Shown: in pieces, positions 57,501 through 64,000 of the stretch
Layout: each line of letters begins with the position of its first letter
How positions within the stretch are numbered: the first letter of the stretch is position 1
Assembly (NCBI RefSeq): GCF_900186955.1
Contig: NZ_LT906438.1
Span: forward strand, 558,001-622,000
Length of the DNA: 64,000 nt
Source: Bacillus pumilus
GTDB taxonomy: Bacteria; Bacillota; Bacilli; Bacillales; Bacillaceae
Reading direction: 5' to 3'
Position numbers and translations under genes: made by a program
Notes under the pieces: generated by a model
Databases searched by the model: none
Told to the model about the DNA's origin: nothing
What the model saw: the letters and a program-made list of their open reading frames with translations, nothing else

Positions 57501-57968
57501 TTATTGGGCTCTTTCCCATGTGATTTTTGTTTCATTTGTCTTTTTCTTTCCCTTTGCCAGCACTTTGCCGTTTTCTTGTTTTACGGTGATGTTTAGGTCG
57601 TAAAAGGAATAAAGGGCGCCGAGGCTGTCATTTTCCGGTTTGTGCAAGTTGTTTTCTTTTTCAGTTGATGCTCCAATGGCCAGCGTCTTGGCAAAGTTTA
57701 AACCGATGACTTCAGCGTAATCACTATTGGTATCAGAAGAAGCTGTTACGTTTAAAGAAATGATTTTTTTCTTTTGATCAACGGTGATGTCCGTGTCTTT
57801 TATAAGTTTAGACTGCTCCATGACTTCTTTCGTTTCTTTTTGAATGCGTTCATTGATCGTTGGAAGTGCCTTCGTTTCTGTTTTTTGTTCGTTTGTTGTA
57901 TTTGAGCAAGCTGCTAGCATGAAGAGACTTGCAACTAGGCTCATGAAAACAAGTAGACTTTTTTTCAC
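57501..57968 (-). CDS. Putative lipoprotein of unknown function
   Basis: A 155-residue protein with a lipoprotein signal peptide ending in the lipobox LAAC (Cys21). The mature part has a charged helical stretch (INERIQKETKEVMEQSKLIK) and then a beta-rich domain with two strands of the form KKKIISLNVTASSDTNSDYA and DLNITVKQENGKVLAKG. No family recognised. Monocistronic with its own terminator. The start ATG 57968 follows AAGGAGAACG. Confidence 0.75.
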   Translation of the reverse strand: MKKSLLVFMSLVASLFMLAACSNTTNEQKTETKALPTINERIQKETKEVMEQSKLIKDTDITVDQKKKIISLNVTASSDTNSDYAEVIGLNFAKTLAIGASTEKENNLHKPENDSLGALYSFYDLNITVKQENGKVLAKGKKKTNETKITWERAQ

Positions 57969-58062
57969 GTTCGTTCTCCTTTTTTCTTCGAAGTATGTAT
58001 GTTTATGTTACCACGAATCCTTGTTTTGATTAAAAGAGAAGTGTTGATAAGCTGTGAACAAT

Positions 58063-58090
58063 AAAAAGCACCCAAAAAGGGCGCTTTTTT
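58063..58090 (-). terminator. Terminator of yrpD
   Basis: AAAAAGCGCCC / GGGTGCTTTTT-like stem on the minus strand immediately after the yrpD stop. Confidence 0.8.
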
Positions 58091-58095
58091 TTTTC

Positions 58096-58770
58096 TTATT
58101 GTGCTGAAAGGCTTGTACTTAATGGAACAGAAGAAATGACAGTGAATTTAGGAGCCGGAGCACCAGACTCTAAATTCTTACGTAAAAGCGATGATTTGAT
58201 GGAACCATCCCAATTTTTATAGACACTACCTGAAGTATTCGCACGAAGCTGTACATTTGAGAAGCTTGCTTGTGAGTAGCTGTTTGTTCCATTATCTTGT
58301 ACGCCATGTACCATTTTGACGACATCGAGGTTTTTCAAACGGCTAGGCTTGTAAATAGGCTGTTTATAGCGCAATGTCCCATTGACGTATAGTGACACTG
58401 TGCCATCACCATTGTTGATGAGCTTTAAGTTGACACGTGCACCATCCTTAATGCTCTTATCATATTCACTGTTCCAATATTGACTGCCACCTTGTGAGCC
58501 GCTGCCTAGAAAGACCTTATAGCCAGAAGACGTTTTTGAAATACCGCTCTCTATAACGGCAGAGCCGAGACCGAGGTACCAGTCCGCATAGCCATTTTTA
58601 ATGGTAGCTGTTTTCGGCAGCACAATATCAGCCGAGATACCTGACCATTTTGCCTCATCCGTTTGTGTCACAATCGCGCCGTGACGTGGACCAGCTGCAG
58701 ATGCGGGGATACTTGATAGCATCAAAACGAAGGTCAAACTTACACTCAAAACAATAAACCATTTTTTCAT
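58096..58770 (-). CDS. yrpD: YrpD family secreted protein
   Basis: A 224-residue secreted protein resembling B. subtilis YrpD. A Sec signal peptide ends in SIPASAAG. The mature part looks beta-rich like a lectin or concanavalin-type fold (ADWYLGLGSAVIESGISKTS, RVNLKLINNGDGTVSLYVNG, SYSQASFSNVQLRA). Function unknown; possibly binds cell-wall or biofilm sugars (inference). ATG 58770 follows AAGGAGG. Confidence 0.85.
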   Translation of the reverse strand: MKKWFIVLSVSLTFVLMLSSIPASAAGPRHGAIVTQTDEAKWSGISADIVLPKTATIKNGYADWYLGLGSAVIESGISKTSSGYKVFLGSGSQGGSQYWNSEYDKSIKDGARVNLKLINNGDGTVSLYVNGTLRYKQPIYKPSRLKNLDVVKMVHGVQDNGTNSYSQASFSNVQLRANTSGSVYKNWDGSIKSSLLRKNLESGAPAPKFTVISSVPLSTSLSAQ

Positions 58771-58906
58771 GAAAATTCCTCCTTATATTGGATTCCCTTT
58801 TATTATATAAAATGAAAGAGAGGGGCTACTTACATTGTTCTGACTGATTTTGGTATTTTTTGTGAACAAAATCAGTCATAAAAAAGTGGTCAACTTGTAT
58901 TCGAAT

Positions 58907-58923
58907 TGTAATGTGACTGTAAA
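58907..58923 (+). promoter_or_regulatory. WalR box upstream of ydjM
   Basis: TGTAAT-N5-TGTAAA at 58907-58923 matches the WalR (YycF) direct-repeat consensus TGTWAH-N5-TGTWAH exactly. It lies just upstream of a promoter with TATAAT at 58945-58950 and a poor -35 box, as expected for activation. ydjM belongs to the WalR regulon in B. subtilis. Confidence 0.8.
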
Positions 58924-58982
58924 ATAACTGGGGGCATCTTCATGTATAATAAGTGCAGAAACCAAATACGGAGGATTTTTTA

Positions 58983-59351
58983 ATGAATAAAAAGCTTATC
59001 GCGACAATCGTAACAGTAGCTAGTTTATTTTTGGCGTTTAGTTTCTCACATGGAGCAAGTGCAAAAAAAGTAAGCGGCAATATTACTTGGTATAATGGTG
59101 TCGGTAAAAAAGGCGCAGATGGAAAAAAACTCGGTCATTGGGATGCAGCAACTAAAATGGGATTTGACGTACCAAAAAAAGGTACAAAACTAAGAGTGAC
59201 AACAAAAGCGAAACCACATAAAGTGATTACAGTATATAAATATGATGTAGGTAGAATGCCAAACGCTGTATTAGACGTCAGTCCTAAAGCATTCAAAGCA
59301 CTAGGGTATAAAACAAGTAAAGGTGTCGTAAAAGGACATTACACTTATTAA
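58983..59351 (+). CDS. ydjM: Secreted cell-wall protein YdjM (double-psi beta-barrel-like)
   Basis: A 122-residue secreted protein. Signal peptide to HGASA; mature domain KKVSGNITWYNGVGKKGADG, MGFDVPKKGTKLRV, YDVGRMPNAVLDVSPKAFKA. The order TWY...DVP...G-D-V-G-R-x-P...LDVS is that of RlpA/expansin-like double-psi barrels, including the Asp residue that aligns with the catalytic position. In B. subtilis YdjM is a WalR-controlled wall protein. ATG 58983 follows GGAGG. A WalR box is present upstream. Confidence 0.9.
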   Translation: MNKKLIATIVTVASLFLAFSFSHGASAKKVSGNITWYNGVGKKGADGKKLGHWDAATKMGFDVPKKGTKLRVTTKAKPHKVITVYKYDVGRMPNAVLDVSPKAFKALGYKTSKGVVKGHYTY

Positions 59352-59425
59352 TACATAGGCATGCAAAGAAGCGGGAAAAGTTCATTTTCTGGCTTCTTTT
59401 CTTGTAGAGAGGGTCTGAAAAGGCA

Positions 59426-60475
59426 ATGAAAAAATCAACATGGTGGATCATCACGGTCATCGGAGTCGCAGTGATTGCGGCCATCATTTTCTTTATGATG
59501 AAGCCGGGGCAAGAGCCGAAGCATGCGGTAAAAGTGAAAACAAATCAGGATGCAAAAGACGAATTACTCGTTTCATTTACAGATCAACAGTTAAACAATA
59601 CGTATTACTTGCATGACCGGGCGCTTCATACGGAGAAACTGACAGCCTATCCTTCGATTGCTTATGATTCTACGAAACAGCTTTTATATTACACGTATAC
59701 GGATGAAGACACGCAAAAAGTGAGTATTCGAGAACTGAATGTAAAAACGGATGAAGAAAAAACGCTATTTACGAGTGAAGATTCCATCGACAGTATGAGG
59801 CTGTCTGGAGACGGGAAACAGTTATTTCTTAGATATAATAAGGATTCCGGGGAACAATTTTATGTTGCTATGTTTGATGTGAACACACACAAAGTGAGGG
59901 TATTGTATCCAGAAAAAAGCAAGGATGACACGGTAAGTTCTTTTGCTTATGATCCGGCGTCAAACCTTCTCGCAATCCAGCATTATTCCTTAAAAGAAGA
60001 TTACAAGAAAACCGATGAAGCGAATGAAAAGGGAAGAGACCCTGAACCAACGACCATGAAGATCACCCTTCAAACGGGCACGAAGGGGAAGCGAATTGCA
60101 CGTATCTCGCAAACGATTAATGATATTTCATTTTCACCAGATCATAAGACATTGATTTATACAGAAGTGAAGGTGCGAAACGAAAAAGAAGTAGCCTCTA
60201 TTAAAATGCTTGATGTAGAAACAGGAAAACAGGTGACACTCGTTAAGAACAGTAAGGATGTGCATATTTTAAGTGCCGCACAGCCGCAATTTTCTACTGA
60301 TGGGTCTTCTGTTTATTTCTTAGGTGTTGCTAAAAACGCAAAGGAATTAAAGGATGACACCGGTCGAAAAGCAAAGGTAAGAACGATATTTGAATACAAT
60401 ATCAAGAAGAAAACAGTAGAAGCCGTTTGGGAGAAGGATGGCGGGATTGTTAACAATTTCACTGTTAATCGATAA
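59426..60475 (+). CDS. ydjN: Membrane-anchored beta-propeller-like protein YdjN
   Basis: A 349-residue protein with one N-terminal membrane helix (WWIITVIGVAVIAAIIFFMM) and an extracytoplasmic domain. Repeats such as SMRLSGDGKQLFLRYNKDS, SSFAYDPASNLLAIQHYS and DISFSPDHKTLIYTEVKV have the look of TolB/WD-like propeller blades. It corresponds in length and position to B. subtilis ydjN, following ydjM. Function unknown. May be read through from ydjM, 74 bases upstream. Confidence 0.85.
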   Translation: MKKSTWWIITVIGVAVIAAIIFFMMKPGQEPKHAVKVKTNQDAKDELLVSFTDQQLNNTYYLHDRALHTEKLTAYPSIAYDSTKQLLYYTYTDEDTQKVSIRELNVKTDEEKTLFTSEDSIDSMRLSGDGKQLFLRYNKDSGEQFYVAMFDVNTHKVRVLYPEKSKDDTVSSFAYDPASNLLAIQHYSLKEDYKKTDEANEKGRDPEPTTMKITLQTGTKGKRIARISQTINDISFSPDHKTLIYTEVKVRNEKEVASIKMLDVETGKQVTLVKNSKDVHILSAAQPQFSTDGSSVYFLGVAKNAKELKDDTGRKAKVRTIFEYNIKKKTVEAVWEKDGGIVNNFTVNR

Positions 60476-60480
60476 AGGGT

Positions 60481-60510
60481 ACGTTCAGTTATTTTTATAT
60501 AACTGAACGT
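60481..60510 (+). terminator. Terminator after ydjN
   Basis: ACGTTCAGTTAT / ATAACTGAACGT around a six-base loop with seven T following. Confidence 0.92.
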
Positions 60511-60655
60511 TTTTTTATTTTGCGGTTTAACATGTTGCAGAAATTAAGGAATTTATGTAAGGAAAATCAGTTCTTAAGGTAGGAAACGTGTGGTATTTTC
60601 ATATTTTGCTTATGTGACAGAGGAAAAGAAAGAGAGTAATATGAGTGGACATAAA

Positions 60656-60684
60656 AAAACGAGAGGACAGATGGCTTCTCGTTT
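60656..60684. terminator. Terminator of the carboxymuconolactone-decarboxylase-like gene
   Basis: AAAACGAGA and TCTCGTTTT pair across an 11-base loop; on the minus strand the A-run reads as T after the stem. Confidence 0.75.
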
Positions 60685-60692
60685 TCACTGAT

Positions 60693-61067
60693 TTATTTGG
60701 TGTTATTGTCTAATAAGTTTTGAAAGATAAACAGGGCATTAATGGAGTGAGGGAATCCAGCAACTTTTGTACAGTGCTTAATAATCTCCATGATCTCTAT
60801 GACAGAAAGTCCGATATGTAATGCTTGTTCAAAATGAGTCTTTAATTCTTCATCACAATCGCCTTTTGTAATAAGGGCAGATAATGTACTGATGGCCTTT
60901 TGTTTTTCATCTAAAATGAAGTGGTTGAATTCTTTTTGTTCACCGAGTTCAATTGTTAGCTGTTCAATATTTGACCGAATGCTCTCGTTTTTCTGAATTG
61001 AAAGCTTCTCTATGTTACCTGCCGTTGTTTCTTGTGTGATCTGGCAAGTCTCTTTTTCTTCATTCAA
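60693..61067 (-). CDS. Carboxymuconolactone decarboxylase (CMD/AhpD-fold) family protein
   Basis: A 124-residue protein. The C-terminal 80 residues match the CMD fold: EKQKAISTLSALITKGDCDE, LKTHFEQALHIGLSVIEIME, CTKVAGFPHSINALFIFQ. AhpD-type peroxidase CxxC is absent; only a lone Cys in KGDCDE and another in KHCTKV are seen, so thiol peroxidase activity is unlikely. A 45-residue polar N-terminal extension precedes it. The role is unknown. It is transcribed alone between ydjN and cotA. Confidence 0.8.
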   Translation of the reverse strand: MNEEKETCQITQETTAGNIEKLSIQKNESIRSNIEQLTIELGEQKEFNHFILDEKQKAISTLSALITKGDCDEELKTHFEQALHIGLSVIEIMEIIKHCTKVAGFPHSINALFIFQNLLDNNTK

Positions 61068-61264
61068 ATTGAACTCCTCCGTTTTTTATCGCAATTTTCC
61101 ATTTGTTCGTTCATTGTGGCAAATGTGCCTTTTGATAGATGCAATGGGTATATAGTAGTATTATCGGTTTGCTGCGTCAATTTTTTAAGTGTTGAATGTA
61201 CAAATAAATGCCATTTCAAGTCATGCATTGTTTTATTTTAGAATGATTCAATGAAAAGGAAGGA
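61068..61264. other. Intergenic stretch between the CMD-like gene and the cotA terminator
   Basis: About 200 bases. Nothing beyond the promoter and AGGAG ribosome site of the CMD-like gene is evident. Confidence 0.35.
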
Positions 61265-61296
61265 AAGGGCTAATATATCGCTGTCTGTTAGCCCTT
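61265..61296 (-). terminator. Terminator of cotA
   Basis: AAGGGCTAA and TTAGCCCTT with a 14-base loop, about 60 bases beyond the cotA stop. Confidence 0.65.
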
Positions 61297-61353
61297 CCCA
61301 ATGATGTTACTCAATACATGTGTTTACGCATGTGACGGGAGGGTGATTTCATT

Positions 61354-62886
61354 TTACTGGATGATATCCATCGGCCGCATCATGTCATAATCCTCGTGCT
61401 CTAATATATGACAATGCCACACATACCTGCCGCTGTATGGAACAAAGCGAGCGATGATCCGAATGACTTCACCGGCATGCGCTTGAATGGTGTCCTTGTA
61501 GCCTTGTTCATGTAAGGGAGGTGCTTCGTTTGGTCCTGTATACACAATGTCCCCTGTCGATTGATAGACCTCAGTATCAAATGGTCTTCTGTCTATCACT
61601 CTGAATTGAACAAGGTGTAAATGAATAGGATGTGTGCCCCTTGTTGGATTGACGATAGACCAAACCTCCACACTGCCAAGACGAGGATTTTCCGTGACAG
61701 GGTCATTCCAAAATTGGTTATCTAGCAATAAAATAGGACGGCCGTATTTATCCTGTGTACCGGTAAGAGTGAGCGTACGCTCTTTATCAGCTCGACAAGG
61801 CCGAAGTGGTGGAAGCGGTTTGAAAATAGGCCGTAATGTTTTAGGTGCTCTCCCTTTTAGCGGTCGAGTGACTTTAAATTGCATGATGTTTGCATCTGTT
61901 TCAGGATTTACTTCCTGTCCGCAGCCGGCTTTATTTTTAAGGGTGATCGTTTTGTTTTCGTAAGCTGAAAAATCGATGATGACATCAAATCGTTCAGCAG
62001 GAGCAATGCTAAAGGATTGATGGTGAACAGGTCTTGGTAAAAAGCCGCCATCAGATCCAATTTGCAAAATCGTCGCATCGTTGTCTAGATGCAGCTCGTA
62101 AGTTCTTGTATTGGAAGCATTTAAAATACGAAAACGATATTTTCGCGGCTCTACTTCTAAATACGGCCATACTTTTCCATTGACCAAAATGGTTTCTCCG
62201 CAAAAGAAAGGCACGATAGACGGATCTGGTATGTCACTGTCTTCTGGTGTGTTGTTTGGCCTGCTTGGATAAAACAGTGCGCCATCCTCCTGAAACGTAC
62301 GGTCCATGATCATTAGCGGAATATCATACTCACCCTTCGGTAATTCTAGCGACTTTTCAAACGCATCTGAGATCAAATAAAATCCAGCTAAGCCGGCATA
62401 CACATTTAATCGTGTCAATGCCATCGCATGATCGTGATACCACAATGTGCAGGCTTGCTGATGATTTGGGTATTCGTACACCTCCCGTTCAAAGAAGGGG
62501 CCGGTTGCTTCAAAGTCTCGTGAAAACCAAGCCTCTGGATAGCCATCACTGCTTGCTGGTGTGACGCCACCATGTAAATGAACGACGGTTTTAACTTCTG
62601 GTTCATCATGATGGCCTTCGTGAATGGTGTGATCGACCGGTAGAAAATGCTTAAGTGGCAATTTGTTCATCCATTTCACTTTGACTTTTTCATTTCGATT
62701 CGCATGAATGGTTGGACCAGGCAAACTGCCATTATAGGTCCATAGCTTGGTTGGGGGCAGATCTCTATGAACTTTTAGAAATACCTCCTCCATAGCGATT
62801 TCATAATACGTTTGTTTTGGGTTCTTTTTGACGGGCTTCGCAACTTCTGGAATTGGCAGCTCGTCAACAAATTTTTCTAGGTTCAT
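61354..62886 (-). CDS. cotA: Outer spore coat multicopper oxidase (laccase) CotA
   Basis: A 510-residue three-domain laccase. The copper ligands are all visible: HLHGG and WYHDHA (trinuclear site), then HPIHLHL and HCHILEHEDYDMMRP with the type 1 Cys-His-x4-His-x4-Met order. It begins MNLEKFVDELPIPE like B. subtilis CotA, which gives spores brown pigment and UV/peroxide resistance. No signal peptide; it is made in the mother cell and assembled into the coat. The start follows GTGAGGA. gabP lies upstream on the same strand, as in B. subtilis. Confidence 0.96.
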   Translation of the reverse strand: MNLEKFVDELPIPEVAKPVKKNPKQTYYEIAMEEVFLKVHRDLPPTKLWTYNGSLPGPTIHANRNEKVKVKWMNKLPLKHFLPVDHTIHEGHHDEPEVKTVVHLHGGVTPASSDGYPEAWFSRDFEATGPFFEREVYEYPNHQQACTLWYHDHAMALTRLNVYAGLAGFYLISDAFEKSLELPKGEYDIPLMIMDRTFQEDGALFYPSRPNNTPEDSDIPDPSIVPFFCGETILVNGKVWPYLEVEPRKYRFRILNASNTRTYELHLDNDATILQIGSDGGFLPRPVHHQSFSIAPAERFDVIIDFSAYENKTITLKNKAGCGQEVNPETDANIMQFKVTRPLKGRAPKTLRPIFKPLPPLRPCRADKERTLTLTGTQDKYGRPILLLDNQFWNDPVTENPRLGSVEVWSIVNPTRGTHPIHLHLVQFRVIDRRPFDTEVYQSTGDIVYTGPNEAPPLHEQGYKDTIQAHAGEVIRIIARFVPYSGRYVWHCHILEHEDYDMMRPMDIIQ

Positions 62887-62962
62887 GTTATCTAATCCTC
62901 ACTTAAAATCCAATTTGATACAGTATAAGTGCGGACATCAAAATAGGTGAATAAAATAAAAA

Positions 62963-62980
62963 ACCCGCTTTTCAGCGGGA
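62963..62980 (-). terminator. Terminator of gabP
   Basis: CCCGCT-TTTC-AGCGGG, with AAAAAA on the left that reads as a T-run after the minus-strand stem. It separates gabP from cotA. Confidence 0.9.
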
Positions 62981-62983
62981 GCA

Positions 62984-64000
62984 TTACGGATGTTTATTTT
63001 CAAGCGCTGCATTTGCAGGTACTTTTTTATTCGGTTTAAAGATGAAATAAGCGGCAAGCACACCGAAGGTAATGATACTCGTCAAAATGAGCTGCGGTCT
63101 CATTGATTCGATGAACAGCATTGATGCCAAGATGGCGCAAATGACCAAAATGGTAAAATACGTGAGGTATGGGAATAGCCACATTTTGATTTTGAGCTGT
63201 TCTGGATTGTCTTTTTCGATTTTACGGCGCATTCTTAATTGTGAAACAGCAATGACCAAGTACACAAGAAGGGCAATCGCGCCGGATGCATTGACTAAGA
63301 ACAAAAAGATGGTTTCAGGATAAAAGTAGTTCATCATGACGGCGATATAGGAAAAGAAGGTGCCTGCAACTGTAGCCGCTACAGGAACGCCACGTTTGCT
63401 GATTTTCATAAAGCGTTTCGGTGCTTCGCCTCTTTCTGCCAATGAATAAAGCATTCTGGACGTTGTGTACAATCCGGAGTTTAAACACGATAGAACGGCT
63501 GTTAAAACAATGACGTTCATGACTTGAGCTGCTGATGGGACGCCGATGTATTCTAATACCGCAACGAACGGGCTTGTTAAAATACTCGCTGAATTCCACG
63601 GAAGCAAGGTCACAACGACAGCGATGGAACCGACATAAAACACGATGATACGCCATACAACAGAGCGGGTAGCTGTTGTCACAGACTTGACCGGGTCTGC
63701 TGATTCTCCGGCCGCTATTGCCACAATCTCGGTTCCCATGAAGGAAAAGATGACGACGACAATTCCGAGTAAAACAGAGCTGAATCCATTTGGAAGGAAA
63801 CCGCCGTTCCCCGTTAAATTGGCAAGACCTACAGTATGATGACCACCAAAACCAAAGATAAATGCAAAACCGATGAGTAGAAAGAGAATAATGCTGACGA
63901 CTTTTATTAATGAGAACCAATATTCAAATTCGCCAAAAGATTTAACAGAAAAGATATTTGTTAATGTTAAGAGGATAGTGAGGATAAGACTTGTGAGCCA
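62984..64000 (-). CDS. gabP: GABA/amino acid permease GabP, C-terminal part (cut by window edge)
   Basis: 339 codons of an APC-superfamily permease continue open to the window edge; the N-terminal 130 or so residues lie outside. Seen are helices such as NIFSVKSFGEFEYWFSLIKV and IVVVIFSFMGTEIVAIAAGE followed by SADPVKSV, the GTEIVAIAAGE block typical of GabP and related amino-acid/proton symporters. The cotA-gabP adjacency supports gamma-aminobutyrate permease. A start at 63739 would fall within a helix and is not real. Confidence 0.9.
   Translation of the reverse strand, partial: WLTSLILTILLTLTNIFSVKSFGEFEYWFSLIKVVSIILFLLIGFAFIFGFGGHHTVGLANLTGNGGFLPNGFSSVLLGIVVVIFSFMGTEIVAIAAGESADPVKSVTTATRSVVWRIIVFYVGSIAVVVTLLPWNSASILTSPFVAVLEYIGVPSAAQVMNVIVLTAVLSCLNSGLYTTSRMLYSLAERGEAPKRFMKISKRGVPVAATVAGTFFSYIAVMMNYFYPETIFLFLVNASGAIALLVYLVIAVSQLRMRRKIEKDNPEQLKIKMWLFPYLTYFTILVICAILASMLFIESMRPQLILTSIITFGVLAAYFIFKPNKKVPANAALENKHP

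Noticed and set aside
62984-63739. A complete 251-residue permease
   Set aside because: The same frame stays open to the window edge and the proposed Met lies inside a membrane helix, so the gene is longer and truncated by the window.
63315-63920. 201-codon minus frame overlapping gabP
   Set aside because: It is a different frame of the intact permease gene and shows no protein-like composition.

Overview
The window looks like a chromosome segment of a Bacillus of the B. pumilus / B. safensis / B. altitudinis group. Around the rRNA operon the gene order matches the rrnE neighbourhood of B. subtilis: tRNA-Arg, tRNA-Gly, 16S, 23S, 5S, tRNA-fMet, tRNA-Asp, thiL-tsaE-tsaB-rimI-tsaD, ydiF, moaC, rex, tatAy-tatCy, ydiK-ydiL and groES-groEL. 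At the right end ydjM-ydjN and cotA-gabP also follow the B. subtilis order. Protein sequences resemble B. subtilis orthologues without being identical. The species is an inference from memory of gene families; no database was consulted.

Layout. 1-28.3 kb is an accessory region of short transcription units: an ornithine-cyclodeaminase-like enzyme with its aminotransferase, esterases, an SDR, a MerR regulator with a hydrolase, the lipoprotein asparaginase AnsZ, regulator/efflux pairs (TetR-MFS), a MarR-nitroreductase-LLM oxidoreductase operon, several GNAT acetyltransferases, small secreted peptides, XRE-cupin/LysE, a LysR plus frameshifted aldo/keto reductase module bounded by 65-bp direct repeats, CsbD, an O-methyltransferase, AzlCD, an EamA exporter with a leader-peptide attenuator, an S66 peptidase and GltP. 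28.6-34.0 kb is the rRNA/tRNA operon. 34.2-46.2 kb is conserved core: thiamine phosphate, the t6A tRNA modification genes, a DnaA-box cluster, ABC-F, MoaC, redox repressor Rex, Tat export and the CIRCE-controlled chaperonin operon.

46.2-57.0 kb is a variable island directly after groEL. It begins with gene debris (a PaiB fragment and a truncated lipoprotein-like gene) and a DUF3231 gene. It then holds a four-gene thiazole/oxazole-modified peptide (TOMM) cluster. The precursor has a heterocycloanthracin/sonorensin-like leader, but its core is built of repeated Ser/Asn-His-His-Cys units. It is followed by an ocin-ThiF-like protein, a fused leader-binding/YcaO cyclodehydratase and a SagB-type dehydrogenase. 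A decayed IS1182-type element lies immediately downstream. 57-64 kb returns to conserved secreted, envelope and spore-coat genes (YrpD, YdjM under a WalR box, YdjN, CotA) and ends inside gabP.

The two most notable items are the His/Cys-repeat TOMM cluster and the four-segment, ermC-like translational attenuator ahead of the EamA-family exporter at 24.7 kb.
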